Shown piece by piece: positions 44,251 to 52,936 of a stretch of 64,000 nt of DNA. The DNA is taken from positions 1 through 64,000 of the forward strand of contig CAKRRF010000008.1 of assembly GCA_934394985.1 (NCBI GenBank), read 5' to 3'. The position numbers and the translations under genes were made by a program. The notes below the pieces were generated by a model that worked only from the letters and a program-made list of their open reading frames with translations, was not told the origin of the DNA and did not search any database. The stretch comes from an uncultured Marvinbryantia sp. Its GTDB lineage: Bacteria > Bacillota > Clostridia > Lachnospirales > Lachnospiraceae. The number at the start of each line of letters is the position of its first letter. The stretch's first letter is position 1.

Positions 44251-44772
44251 ATGACAAAGTGGGAAAAATGTGTTGCATTTCACGGACATGAGTGTGGAGG
44301 TCTTACAATAGGATATAAAGCTGCAATTTATGCAGAAAAACTGTTAAACATTACCTTCTCGGAAGATGAAGATGTGGTTTGCATTTCAGAAAATGATGCC
44401 TGTGGTGTAGATGCCATTCAGGTGCTTCTCGGATGCAGCGTTGGGAAAGGTAACTTGTTGTTTCATATGAGAGGAAAACAGGCGTTTTCATTTTATAACA
44501 GAAAAACAGGAAAATCGGTAAGACTTGTTCTGAAAGAAAAACCAGAAGGAATGTCGAGAGAAGAATCTTTTGCATATTATCAGAATACAGAACCGAAAGA
44601 CATGTTTGAAGTGAAAGAGACTACTATCAAATTGCCGGAAGAAGCAAGAATCTTTGATTCTTATAAATGTGAATGCTGTGGAGAAATGACAGGAGCAAAC
44701 TGGATCCGAATAGCCGGCGGAAAAAAGATCTGTCTGGACTGCTATAAAACCTATGATCGTTTTCAGGTGTAA
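44251..44772 (+). CDS. FmdE-like protein with C-terminal zinc finger
   Basis: 173 aa. N-terminal FmdE domain (about 1-115) with HGHECGGL and NDACGVDAIQVL, motifs of formylmethanofuran dehydrogenase subunit E relatives that bind metal. The C-terminal knuckle CECC...CLDC (about 148-168) resembles a DksA/TraR zinc finger. Lachnospiraceae are not methanogens, so a molybdenum/tungsten or metal-trafficking role is inferred only. ATG at 44251 follows GGAGG at 9 nt. Confidence 0.8.
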   Translation: MTKWEKCVAFHGHECGGLTIGYKAAIYAEKLLNITFSEDEDVVCISENDACGVDAIQVLLGCSVGKGNLLFHMRGKQAFSFYNRKTGKSVRLVLKEKPEGMSREESFAYYQNTEPKDMFEVKETTIKLPEEARIFDSYKCECCGEMTGANWIRIAGGKKICLDCYKTYDRFQV

Positions 44773-44795
44773 AATGCTTTTTGCACTTTAACAGA

Positions 44796-44863
44796 GAACA
44801 CCTTTCTTTGTTGGTATTAGCCTGGTCGCTAAATACGATATCATAAAGAGGTGTTCTTTTTTT
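44796..44863 (+). terminator. Terminator after the FmdE-like gene
   Basis: GAACACCT (44796-44803) pairs with AGGTGTTC (44849-44856), enclosing a second hairpin GTATTAGC/GCTAAATAC, and is followed by seven T. Confidence 0.8.
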
Positions 44864-44911
44864 GCGTCCGGCTGCATAAAACGTTACTCTGGAACCTGAG
44901 AGTGTTAGAGG

Positions 44912-45000
44912 TATAGTTTGAAACTATAATTGAGTATAAATTTTCCATAGATGGAAATAGCAGGTTTTTGATTGACGTTTTTTGCCATAAATAGTAAATT
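44912..45000 (+). promoter_or_regulatory. Two perfect dyads and promoter of the TRAP operon
   Basis: TATAGTTT-G-AAACTATA (44912-44928) and TTTCCAT-AG-ATGGAAA (44942-44957) precede TTGACG (44973-44978), a 16-bp spacer and TAAATT (44995-45000). The dyads are likely binding sites for one or two regulators of the TRAP/E1 operon. Confidence 0.5.
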
Positions 45001-45064
45001 AGATACAACATACTATGCTAGTAGGAAAATAGAGAATACGATTAGAGAAAAAGAGGAGACAATT

Positions 45065-46078
45065 ATGAACAAGAACTGGAAGAAGTATATAACAGGATTA
45101 GCGACCGCATCACTGGCGACAGGATTTTTTTCTGTGGGAGTAATGGCAGATGACAGTATTGACCTGAAGCTGAGCCTGACACCGTCTGAGAGCAGTGTAT
45201 GGATGGTAGCTGTGGATTATTTTAAGGAACAGGTAGAAGAGAAGACAGATGGCAGATATACCATTTCTGTTTATCCAAGTGAACAGCTGGCAGGTGGAGA
45301 TCTGGTAAAAGGTGTGGAGATGCTTCTCACAGGATCTACCGATATTGCACTGAATTCCGTTATGAATACTTCCAGCTTTGATCCGAGATTGACTGTAACC
45401 AGTATGCCATGGATTTTTGAAAACGGTTATGACAGCGTAGACGAATATGTATTTCATGGGGAAGGGGCAGATGCCATTAAAGATATCTTCACAGAATTGG
45501 GTGCAGTACCGCTGGCGCTGGGAGATAATGGATTCCGTCAGATTACCAACAATACCAGACCAATTACCACCCCGGAAGATCTGGACGGGCTGAAGATTCG
45601 TACTCCGGCCAACAGTATGTACATTGATCTGTTCACCTTATTTGGAGCAGACCCGACATCCATGAATTTTTCAGAAGTATATACGTCTCTTCAGAACGGA
45701 ACCATTGACGGACAGGAAAATCCATACGATACCATCCGCAGCGCACAGATCCAGGAAGTATCTAAGTATCTGACAGAATGGAATTATTCTTATGATATAT
45801 TTGTGCTCAGTCTGAGCCAGAAGCTGTGGGACAGCTTAAGTGATGAAGACAAAGAGATCTTCCAGACAGCAGCAGAAGAGGCGTGCCAGAAAGAGATCGA
45901 AACTTACCGTGAGAATGAGGCTTCTATTGCAGATGAATTTGAAGCAGCTGGTGTGGAAATTACCAAACTGACAGATGAGCAGATACAGACATTTAAAGAC
46001 GCGGCTGCGCCGATTTATGAATCATATAAAGATCAGATTGGCGAAGATCTGTTCGCAAAATTTGGATATACATTTTAA
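45065..46078 (+). CDS. TRAP transporter solute-binding protein (DctP family)
   Basis: 337 aa. Signal peptide ends near residue 28 (GVMA-DD). The DctP fold is shown by LKIRTPANSMYIDLFTLFG with the conserved carboxylate-binding Arg, followed by NGTIDGQENPYDTI. These proteins usually bind carboxylates or sulfonates. ATG at 45065 after GAGGAGA. First gene of a seven-gene run up to 52153. Confidence 0.92.
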   Translation: MNKNWKKYITGLATASLATGFFSVGVMADDSIDLKLSLTPSESSVWMVAVDYFKEQVEEKTDGRYTISVYPSEQLAGGDLVKGVEMLLTGSTDIALNSVMNTSSFDPRLTVTSMPWIFENGYDSVDEYVFHGEGADAIKDIFTELGAVPLALGDNGFRQITNNTRPITTPEDLDGLKIRTPANSMYIDLFTLFGADPTSMNFSEVYTSLQNGTIDGQENPYDTIRSAQIQEVSKYLTEWNYSYDIFVLSLSQKLWDSLSDEDKEIFQTAAEEACQKEIETYRENEASIADEFEAAGVEITKLTDEQIQTFKDAAAPIYESYKDQIGEDLFAKFGYTF

Positions 46079-46125
46079 GAAACGACAGAAAATGACAACA
46101 TAGACAGTGATAAGTGAGGAACGAT

Positions 46126-47112
46126 ATGAGCATTACAAAAGAAAAAGCGTTACAGCTTTATGAAAAAATGTGTACCATACGGGAATTTGAAGAATTAGTA
46201 AAGAAAGAATACCTGGCAGGCAACCTGCCAGGATTCGTTCATTTATACATAGGAGAAGAAGCTGTGGCTTCCGGAATCTGTGGTGCCTTAGAAGCAAGTG
46301 ATTATATAGAAAGCACTCATCGAGGACATGGTCACTGTATTGCAAAAGGCGCAGATCTGAATCGTATGATGGCAGAGATCTATGGCAGAAAAACCGGTCT
46401 TTGCAAAGGCAAAGGTGGTTCCATGCATATCGCAGACTTTGAAGTGGGTATGCTAGGAGCGAACGGAGTCGTTGGGGGTGGTTATAACCTGGCAGCAGGT
46501 GCAGCTCTTGCCAACAGCAAAATTTTGCATAATCAGAAAGTATCGGTCGTATTTTTTGGAGATGGGGCATCCAACAGAGGAACGTTCCATGAAGCTGCCA
46601 ATGTATCCAGCGCATGGAAGCTTCCGATTATCTTTGTAAATGAAAATAACGGGTGGGCATCCACTACCCCATATCAGACCACTACCGCAGTGGAAAATAT
46701 ATCGGATTATGCAGCAGCTTATCATATGCCTGCCAGAATCGTATCCGGGAAAAATGTATTCGAAGTGTACAAGGCAGCCGTAGAAGCTGTGGAGCGGGCA
46801 AGAAAAGGCGAAGGTCCGACATTCATTGAAGCAAAAACATTTCGTGTGGAAGGACATTTTGTAAAGGATGCCGAAAAATACAGAACCAGAGAATATGTGG
46901 CAGAAGAGCAGAAGAAGAATGATCCTTTTGCAGAATTTGAACGGATCGTGTTACAGCCAAATGAGGAAGTAGAGAGTGTGATTACGAAAGAGGAACTGGA
47001 TGCAATCCGACAGAAAAGTCATGAAAGAGTACTGGAAGCGCAAAAGTTTGCACTGGAAAGCTCTGTGCCGGATCCAGAAGAATATCTGGATGATGTATAT
47101 GATGCGAGATAA
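46126..47112 (+). CDS. TPP-dependent 2-oxoacid/acetoin dehydrogenase E1, alpha subunit
   Basis: 328 aa. TPP motif GDGASNRG ... NENNGWAS, and STHRGHGHCIAKG near the N-terminus, as in AcoA/PdhA. It decarboxylates a 2-oxo acid (or cleaves acetoin) and passes the acyl group to a lipoyl E2. ATG at 46126 after GAGGA at 5 nt; the GTG at 46114 is rejected. No E2 or E3 gene is present in the operon, which is unusual for this class. Confidence 0.9.
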   Translation: MSITKEKALQLYEKMCTIREFEELVKKEYLAGNLPGFVHLYIGEEAVASGICGALEASDYIESTHRGHGHCIAKGADLNRMMAEIYGRKTGLCKGKGGSMHIADFEVGMLGANGVVGGGYNLAAGAALANSKILHNQKVSVVFFGDGASNRGTFHEAANVSSAWKLPIIFVNENNGWASTTPYQTTTAVENISDYAAAYHMPARIVSGKNVFEVYKAAVEAVERARKGEGPTFIEAKTFRVEGHFVKDAEKYRTREYVAEEQKKNDPFAEFERIVLQPNEEVESVITKEELDAIRQKSHERVLEAQKFALESSVPDPEEYLDDVYDAR

Positions 47113-47171
47113 TACCTGTTTTGCATTGGACGGTATTTCCGGACATTAAGATAAAATTTGAGGAGAACGAT

Positions 47172-48152
47172 ATGAGAACGATAACATTTGGACAGGCGAC
47201 TCTGGAAGCGATGAGTGAAGAAATGAAAAAAGATCCTACCGTGTTTGTCATGGGAGAGGATCTGGCTCGTCAGGGAGGAATCTTCGGACAGTTCACGGGA
47301 CTGGCAGATGAATTTCCGGGAAGAGTCATAGATACGCCAATATCCGAGACATTTCTGGCAGGCGGAGGCGTAGGCGCGGCACTGGCAGGAGCAAGACCGG
47401 TTGTAGATCTTCATTATGCAGATTTTTGCAGTGTGTGTATGGATGAAATTTTCAATCAGATGGCAAAGGCAAGATATATGTCTGGCGGGCAGGCAAAGAT
47501 TCCGCTGGTACTTCGTGCACCGGATGGGCTGATTACGCAGGGAGCAGCACAGCATTCTCAGTCTGTAGAATCCTGGTTTGTACATATTCCGGGACTGAAG
47601 GTGGTGGCACCATCCAATGCGGCAGATGCCAAGGCAGTATTAAAAGCAGCAATCGAAGATGACAATCCGGTCATTTATTTTGAGCATAAAAATCTGTTTA
47701 AGATGTCTTTTGAAGTACCGGAAATCGAAGAGGAAGAACCATATCAGATCGGAAAGGCAAAGATTCGTAAAAAAGGAAAGGATATCACGCTGGTGTCTTA
47801 TTCCAAAACGATGTTGACGGTATTAGAAGCAGCAAAGCAACTGGAAGAAGCCGGAATATCAGCAGAAGTCATTGATCTGATTACGTTATCTCCGTGGGAT
47901 AAAGAAACAGTTCTGGAATCTGTGAAGAAAACGGGACACCTGTGTATCTGTCATGAGGCGGTAAAACAGGGAGGATTTGGAGCAGAGATTGCGGCGACAG
48001 CAGCGGAAGAAGCCTTTGCAGACTTAAAAGGACCGGTATTGCGTCTGGCAGCACCATTTACCCCGGTGCCATTTGCACCATCTATGGAGGATAAAGTACG
48101 TGTTCATGTGGAAGATATCGTGAATGCAGTAAAAAATACACTGAGAGGATAA
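47172..48152 (+). CDS. TPP-dependent 2-oxoacid/acetoin dehydrogenase E1, beta subunit
   Basis: 326 aa AcoB/PdhB type: transketolase pyrimidine-binding domain with GEDLARQGG and DTPISETFLAGGGVGAALAG regions, and a C-terminal transketolase-C domain (HEAVKQGGFGAEIAATAAEE). Forms the heterotetramer with the alpha subunit. ATG at 47172 after GAGGAGA. 59 bp after the alpha gene. Confidence 0.9.
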   Translation: MRTITFGQATLEAMSEEMKKDPTVFVMGEDLARQGGIFGQFTGLADEFPGRVIDTPISETFLAGGGVGAALAGARPVVDLHYADFCSVCMDEIFNQMAKARYMSGGQAKIPLVLRAPDGLITQGAAQHSQSVESWFVHIPGLKVVAPSNAADAKAVLKAAIEDDNPVIYFEHKNLFKMSFEVPEIEEEEPYQIGKAKIRKKGKDITLVSYSKTMLTVLEAAKQLEEAGISAEVIDLITLSPWDKETVLESVKKTGHLCICHEAVKQGGFGAEIAATAAEEAFADLKGPVLRLAAPFTPVPFAPSMEDKVRVHVEDIVNAVKNTLRG

Positions 48153-48156
48153 GAAG

Positions 48157-48648
48157 ATGAAACAGATAGGAAAAATACTGGAAAAAATCATTGATTATCT
48201 GGAGGAAGGTCTGATTGTTGCAGGCCTTCTCTTTATGACAGTAATGAATTTTGCCAATGTTATCAGCAGATATTTTCTGCACAAATCCATTTCTTATACG
48301 GAAGAGGTGGTAGTGATTGTATTTGTGTGGGTAACTATGCTGGGAATATCAGCAGGATATAAAAGAAATGCACATCTGGGAATGAGTTTTATTACAGATA
48401 AGTTATCAGAAAAAGGAAAGAAAGCGGCACTGCTTATATCAGCCATCTGTTCTCTGATATTGATTTATTTTATGCTGAGATATGGAATTGAGATGGTTCA
48501 GAACCAGATCCGTTTTCACAGCAAAACAACAGCTCTTCGCTGGCCGACTTACATCCAGGGACTGGCATTGCCGGTGGGAGCAGTATTTATGGGAATCCGG
48601 ACTCTGCAGGCTACTTATCAGCAGTTAAAGGGGGATAAACAGAAATGA
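48157..48648 (+). CDS. TRAP transporter small permease (DctQ)
   Basis: 163 aa with four hydrophobic segments and the SYTEEVVVIVFVWVTMLG stretch characteristic of DctQ. Overlaps the large permease start by 4 nt. Its placement after the E1 genes shows transport and metabolism are one unit. Confidence 0.9.
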   Translation: MKQIGKILEKIIDYLEEGLIVAGLLFMTVMNFANVISRYFLHKSISYTEEVVVIVFVWVTMLGISAGYKRNAHLGMSFITDKLSEKGKKAALLISAICSLILIYFMLRYGIEMVQNQIRFHSKTTALRWPTYIQGLALPVGAVFMGIRTLQATYQQLKGDKQK

Positions 48649-49919
48649 TGGCAGTTGTATTATTTGGATTATTTTTTCTGATGGTATTTTTCAATATTCC
48701 GGTGGCAGTCGCTCTGGGAGTATCCAGTCTGGCAGGGCTTTCCATGGGAGGCTTTACGCTTACTACACTGACAGATACCATGTATTCTGCAATCGGAAAA
48801 TTTACCCTGCTTGCCATTCCGTTTTTCATTCTGGCAGGTGTGATTATGGAATATGCAGGTATTTCCAGAAGACTGGTGCAGTTTGCAAAAGTGTGCGTTG
48901 GACATCGTAAAGGCGGACTGATCTCCGTAGTGGTAATTGTTTCCTGCTTCTTTGCAGCCATTTCCGGTTCTGGTCCGGCAACTGTGGCAGCACTTGGATC
49001 CATTTTGATTCCGGCTATGGTAGAATCTGGATATGATGTGGGAATGTCTACTGCATTAATGAGTGCGTCCGGAGCCATCGGAATTGTGATTCCTCCAAGT
49101 ATTGCATTTGTAATCTATGCATCCATCTCAGGAAGCTCGGTGGGAAAGCTGTTTGCAGGTGGTATTATTCCGGGTATTCTGATGGGAGTATCTTACGTAA
49201 TAGCAGCTATGATCTGCTCCAGAAAAAGTGATATTAAGCCACAGCCAAAAGCCTCAAAGGCAGAAATATGGGCGGCGTTTAAGGATGCGGTCTGGGGACT
49301 GCTTACACCAGTCATCATTCTGGGCGGAATCTATGGAGGGATCTTTACTGCGACAGAATCAGCAGGTGTAGCGATTGTGTATGGACTATTTGTGGGGATT
49401 GTGATATACAGAGAAATCAAGATCCGAGATCTGTGGAGACTGTTTGTCGATGCAGCGGTTTCCTCTGGTACAGTATTGTATATCGTGGCCTGCGCCAGTG
49501 TTTTTGCATGGATTCTGACTACCAGCCATATTGCAACGGATATGTCTTCTGCGCTGATGGAGGTAAGTAACAATAAATATGTTTTACTTTTGATTATCAA
49601 CCTGATTTTCCTGATAGCAGGATGTTTTTTAGATGCCAGCTCTGCATTTTACATTCTGGTACCGATTGTACTTCCAATTGCCAATGCCTTAAATGTAGAT
49701 CCGATTCATCTGGGTGTGATGCTTACGACCAATATGGCGATTGGTCTGGTTACCCCACCTGTTGGTATCAATCTATACGTGGGATGCAGTATTTCGAAAA
49801 TACCAGTGGCAGAAATCTGTAAAAAGATCATACCATTTGTAGTAGCGGGTATTGTAACCTTGTTGCTTATCGTATTTGTGGAACCAATCAGTATGTTTTT
49901 GCCGAACCTGATGCATTAA
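48645..49919 (+). CDS. TRAP transporter large permease (DctM)
   Basis: 424 aa, 11-12 hydrophobic segments, with family motifs FFILAGVIMEYAGIS, SGSGPATVAALGSI and TPPVGINLYVG. Na+-driven import of the ligand captured by the DctP protein. Confidence 0.94.
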   Translation: MMAVVLFGLFFLMVFFNIPVAVALGVSSLAGLSMGGFTLTTLTDTMYSAIGKFTLLAIPFFILAGVIMEYAGISRRLVQFAKVCVGHRKGGLISVVVIVSCFFAAISGSGPATVAALGSILIPAMVESGYDVGMSTALMSASGAIGIVIPPSIAFVIYASISGSSVGKLFAGGIIPGILMGVSYVIAAMICSRKSDIKPQPKASKAEIWAAFKDAVWGLLTPVIILGGIYGGIFTATESAGVAIVYGLFVGIVIYREIKIRDLWRLFVDAAVSSGTVLYIVACASVFAWILTTSHIATDMSSALMEVSNNKYVLLLIINLIFLIAGCFLDASSAFYILVPIVLPIANALNVDPIHLGVMLTTNMAIGLVTPPVGINLYVGCSISKIPVAEICKKIIPFVVAGIVTLLLIVFVEPISMFLPNLMH

Positions 49920-49932
49920 GGAGAAAAGAAAC

Positions 49933-50973
49933 ATGACAAGAAAAGAACTTTTGATCAAGGCGATAAATTTTGAAGAAGTACCGAGAGTTCCGGTAAGTAC
50001 TTTATCAGGAGCTACCTGGGCAGTGAAGCAGGAAGGAATTTCACCGGAAGCGCTCCTTCGCCTGCCAGATGCAGGGGCGCAGATGATTTTGGATACCTGT
50101 GAAAAACTGAATGTAGATATTGTATACGGAGGAAGAGCCATTCCTCATATTATTCTTCGCGCCATGGGCGGTGAGATCAACAATTCCAGAGTGGGACTTC
50201 CTGGGGAAGTGATCAGACAGCCACTGCAGAAACTGGAAGACATTCATAACTGGACAGTAGAGCAGGTCATGGAAAATCTTCGTAAAGATGAAGAATATCA
50301 GCTTTTATTGAAACAGACCAGAATGATTGCAGAAAAGACAAAGGGAGAACGGTTTGTAGGAGTGGGAAGCTTTGGACCGTTTACTACAGCGGCCCAGCTG
50401 GCAGGCGTGAATGAATTCATGATGTATCTGGGAGATGAGGATGAAGAGAAACTGGTGAAAGAGGTCCTGGAATTCTCTGAAGAAGTGGTGTATCAGCTGA
50501 CTGTGGATTTTCTGGAAGCAGGAGGAGATCTGGTCTATATTGCGGAACCGGTATCTTCCGGAGACCTGATCAGCGAAGAGAATTTTGAAACTTATGCGCT
50601 GCCTTATCTGAAAAAGTTAAATGACCGGTTGTCTGAAAAGTGTCCATATATGCTTCTGCATATATGTGGAAAAACGATGGAGCGCATTGATGCTTTAAAG
50701 GATAGTGGAATTGCCATTTTTTCAGTGGACAGTCTGGATCTGGAAGAAGCACTGAAGCGTGCGGAAGGGAAAATTACAATTATGGGTATGTTAAGTCCGG
50801 TGAGAGTACTGGAAAAGGAAAGTGCCGGGGAGATTTATCAGAAAGCATTGGATCTGGTCAGGACTGCAGGTTTGTCAGGAGGATTTATTCTTGCACCGGG
50901 ATGTGATCTTACACCAGATACCCCATATGAACATATAGAAGCCATGGTACGAGCCGTATCAGGAAAGGAATAA
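49933..50973 (+). CDS. UroD-fold methyltransferase, MtaA/CmuA-like
   Basis: 346 aa uroporphyrinogen decarboxylase superfamily. The zinc thiol-activation set of corrinoid-dependent MtaA/MtbA/CmuA enzymes is present: His243-x-Cys245 and Cys324 (APGCDL). Residue Glu205 in IAEPVSSGD corresponds to another conserved site. It would move a methyl group between a corrinoid protein and a thiol. No corrinoid protein or MtaB partner lies in the window. True uroporphyrinogen decarboxylase is excluded by the Zn set and context. ATG after AAGGAGA. Confidence 0.82.
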   Translation: MTRKELLIKAINFEEVPRVPVSTLSGATWAVKQEGISPEALLRLPDAGAQMILDTCEKLNVDIVYGGRAIPHIILRAMGGEINNSRVGLPGEVIRQPLQKLEDIHNWTVEQVMENLRKDEEYQLLLKQTRMIAEKTKGERFVGVGSFGPFTTAAQLAGVNEFMMYLGDEDEEKLVKEVLEFSEEVVYQLTVDFLEAGGDLVYIAEPVSSGDLISEENFETYALPYLKKLNDRLSEKCPYMLLHICGKTMERIDALKDSGIAIFSVDSLDLEEALKRAEGKITIMGMLSPVRVLEKESAGEIYQKALDLVRTAGLSGGFILAPGCDLTPDTPYEHIEAMVRAVSGKE

Positions 50974-50977
50974 ACAT

Positions 50978-52153
50978 ATGCCGTCACTCAGTACAAGAAC
51001 CGAACAGTTTACGGATTCTGTCATTCGTCGAATGACCAGAATCTCAGCAAAATATGGAGCAATTAATCTGTCTCAGGGATTTCCGGATTTTGATCCGCCA
51101 AAGGAACTCCTGGATCGACTGGCACAGGTCGCTTATGAAGGGCCTCATCAATATGCACTGACCTGGGGAGCGCAGAATTTCCGTGAAGCACTTGCCAGAA
51201 AACAGGAGCATTTTTCCGGCAGAGCAGTCGATCCTAATAAAGAAATTGTGGTGACCTGCGGAAGCACAGAGGCCATGATGGCAGCAGTAATGTCTGTGGT
51301 GAATCCGGGAGAGAAAGTGATTGTCTTTTCTCCTTTTTATGAGAATTATGGAGCAGATGCCATTCTTTCCGGAGCAGTGCCAATTTATGTGCCATTAAAT
51401 CCACCTGCATTTGACTTTGACCCGGAAGTGCTGGAAGATGCATTCCGACAGGGCGCAAAGGCACTGATACTTTGTAATCCGTCCAATCCATGCGGAAAAG
51501 TATTTACTTATGAAGAAATGAAACAGATCGCAGATCTGGCAATCAAATATGATACATTTGTCATTACCGATGAGGTGTATGAACACATTTTGTACAAGCC
51601 CAATAAACATATTTATATGAATACCCTGCCTGGAATGTGGGAAAGAACGATTACCTGTAATTCTCTTTCCAAGACCTACTCCATTACCGGATGGCGTCTG
51701 GGCTATGTGATTGCTCCGGAAGAGGTGACCGAACGGGTAAAAAAGGTACATGATTTCCTGACGGTAGGAGCTGCAGCACCGCTGATGGAAGCGGCAGTAG
51801 TTGGTTTGACTATGCCTGATTCATATTATGAGGATCTGCAGAAGCATTATCAGCATATGAAAGATCTCTTTATCGGAGGCTTAAAAGATCTGGGCTTTAC
51901 CTTTACTGATCCGCAGGGTGCATATTACGTCATGATGGATATCAGCAAGTGGAAAAAGAAAGAAGAAACAGATGTGGAGTTTTGCGAATGGCTGGCAGCA
52001 GAAGTCGGCGTAGGAGCAGTGCCGGGATCCAGCTTTTTCCGGGAAGATGTGAATCACCTGATCCGGTTCCATTTTGCGAAGCAGGATGAGACATTGAAGG
52101 GTGCACTGGACAGACTGGCAAAGCTGGAAGCAAAGGCGGCCGGAAGAAGATAA
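50978..52153 (+). CDS. PLP-dependent aminotransferase class I/II
   Basis: 391 aa fold type I. PLP lysine Lys232 in SLSKTYSITGWRLG, Asp198 in VITDEVYEH, Asn in CNPSNPCGK, and the N-terminal NLSQGFPDFDPP of the kynurenine/methionine aminotransferase subgroup. ATG after AGGAAAGGA, 4 bp after the methyltransferase gene. In this operon it may convert an imported amino acid to the 2-oxo acid used by the E1 enzyme; that is inference. Confidence 0.9.
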   Translation: MPSLSTRTEQFTDSVIRRMTRISAKYGAINLSQGFPDFDPPKELLDRLAQVAYEGPHQYALTWGAQNFREALARKQEHFSGRAVDPNKEIVVTCGSTEAMMAAVMSVVNPGEKVIVFSPFYENYGADAILSGAVPIYVPLNPPAFDFDPEVLEDAFRQGAKALILCNPSNPCGKVFTYEEMKQIADLAIKYDTFVITDEVYEHILYKPNKHIYMNTLPGMWERTITCNSLSKTYSITGWRLGYVIAPEEVTERVKKVHDFLTVGAAAPLMEAAVVGLTMPDSYYEDLQKHYQHMKDLFIGGLKDLGFTFTDPQGAYYVMMDISKWKKKEETDVEFCEWLAAEVGVGAVPGSSFFREDVNHLIRFHFAKQDETLKGALDRLAKLEAKAAGRR

Positions 52154-52162
52154 ATACAAAAT

Positions 52163-52213
52163 AAGGCATGGACTGTCGCACGGATTATTTCGTGTGACAG
52201 CTCATGCCTTTTA
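52163..52213. terminator. Bidirectional terminator between aminotransferase and ACT genes
   Basis: AAGGCATG...CTGTCGCACG pairs with CGTGTGACAG...CATGCCTT in an interrupted 18-pair stem ending in TTTT. Confidence 0.85.
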
Positions 52214-52252
52214 AATTGTTCCGTAAGAGCGCGGGAAATCGATTGTAACAGC

Positions 52253-52657
52253 CTAAATAGCGGAGAATCCTTTGGATAAGATACAGGATTCTGCCTCTTC
52301 CATATCTTCGGTATGGAGTACCAGAACCGGTTTGCCGGTGTCTCGGTTAAAGGATAGATATACATAGTCCACGTTGATATTGGAATCAAGAAATGCAGTC
52401 AGAAGCGCATTTAAATTTCCCACTTTATCTTCTACTTCCACACCAATTACATTGGTCATCCGGCAAAGATAAGCTGCTTCCTCCAGTGCTTTTAAAGCTT
52501 TATCCGGATCGGATACGATCATACGAATCATACCGAATTCGGAGCTTTCGTTGGTAACAGACCCCCAGATGTTGATATCATGACAGGCAAGAATACCGGT
52601 GATATCCTTCATGGTTCCTTTTTTATTTTCTGCGTAAACAGTAATCTGCTGTAACAT
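52253..52657 (-). CDS. Tandem ACT-domain protein
   Basis: 134 aa made of two ACT units (about 1-65 and 70-134), the first starting ITVYAENKKGTMKDITGILA, the second VEVEDKVGNLNALLTAFLDSNINVDYVY region. Such stand-alone pairs bind amino acids and resemble the regulator next to branched-chain or phenylacetate-CoA enzymes in anaerobes. ATG at 52657 after AAGGAGG. No enzyme partner is adjacent on this strand; it may sense the amino acid metabolised by the upstream operon. Confidence 0.85.
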   Translation of the reverse strand: MLQQITVYAENKKGTMKDITGILACHDINIWGSVTNESSEFGMIRMIVSDPDKALKALEEAAYLCRMTNVIGVEVEDKVGNLNALLTAFLDSNINVDYVYLSFNRDTGKPVLVLHTEDMEEAESCILSKGFSAI

Positions 52658-52936
52658 TGCTATGTGCCTCCTTATATTTCATGCGCTTTAACGCTTTCAA
52701 TCACAAAAGAATTGTCGCACATAATTGGAAATAAGTCAAACATATTAATCGGGGGAATGATGCTAAAATTTGTACTAATTTAGAAGCAATTTTATTTTGA
52801 TATTTCATAGATAAATTCAGTTGCTTTTGTTAAAATTATTTCGTATCAGATTTTGTAAAGAATGTCTGATATATATGCGGATGATAAGAAATAATAAGGT
52901 ATCGGGAGAGTCTATAGAAGCACAGGAGGAAAAAAA
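52658..52936 (+). other. Divergent spacer between the ACT and hydrogenase genes
   Basis: No gene is seen. A perfect TATCAGA/TCTGATA dyad (52844-52850 and 52865-52871) lies in the likely promoter zone of the hydrogenase gene. A TTGTTAA half-site at 52827 lacks its partner. Confidence 0.35.

Noticed and set aside
49933..50973. Uroporphyrinogen decarboxylase (hemE)
   Set aside because: The His-x-Cys...Cys zinc set and the operon context fit MtaA/CmuA-like methyltransferases, not heme synthesis.
52827..52844. Rex site upstream of the hydrogenase gene
   Set aside because: Only the left half TTGTTAA is present; the right half does not match.
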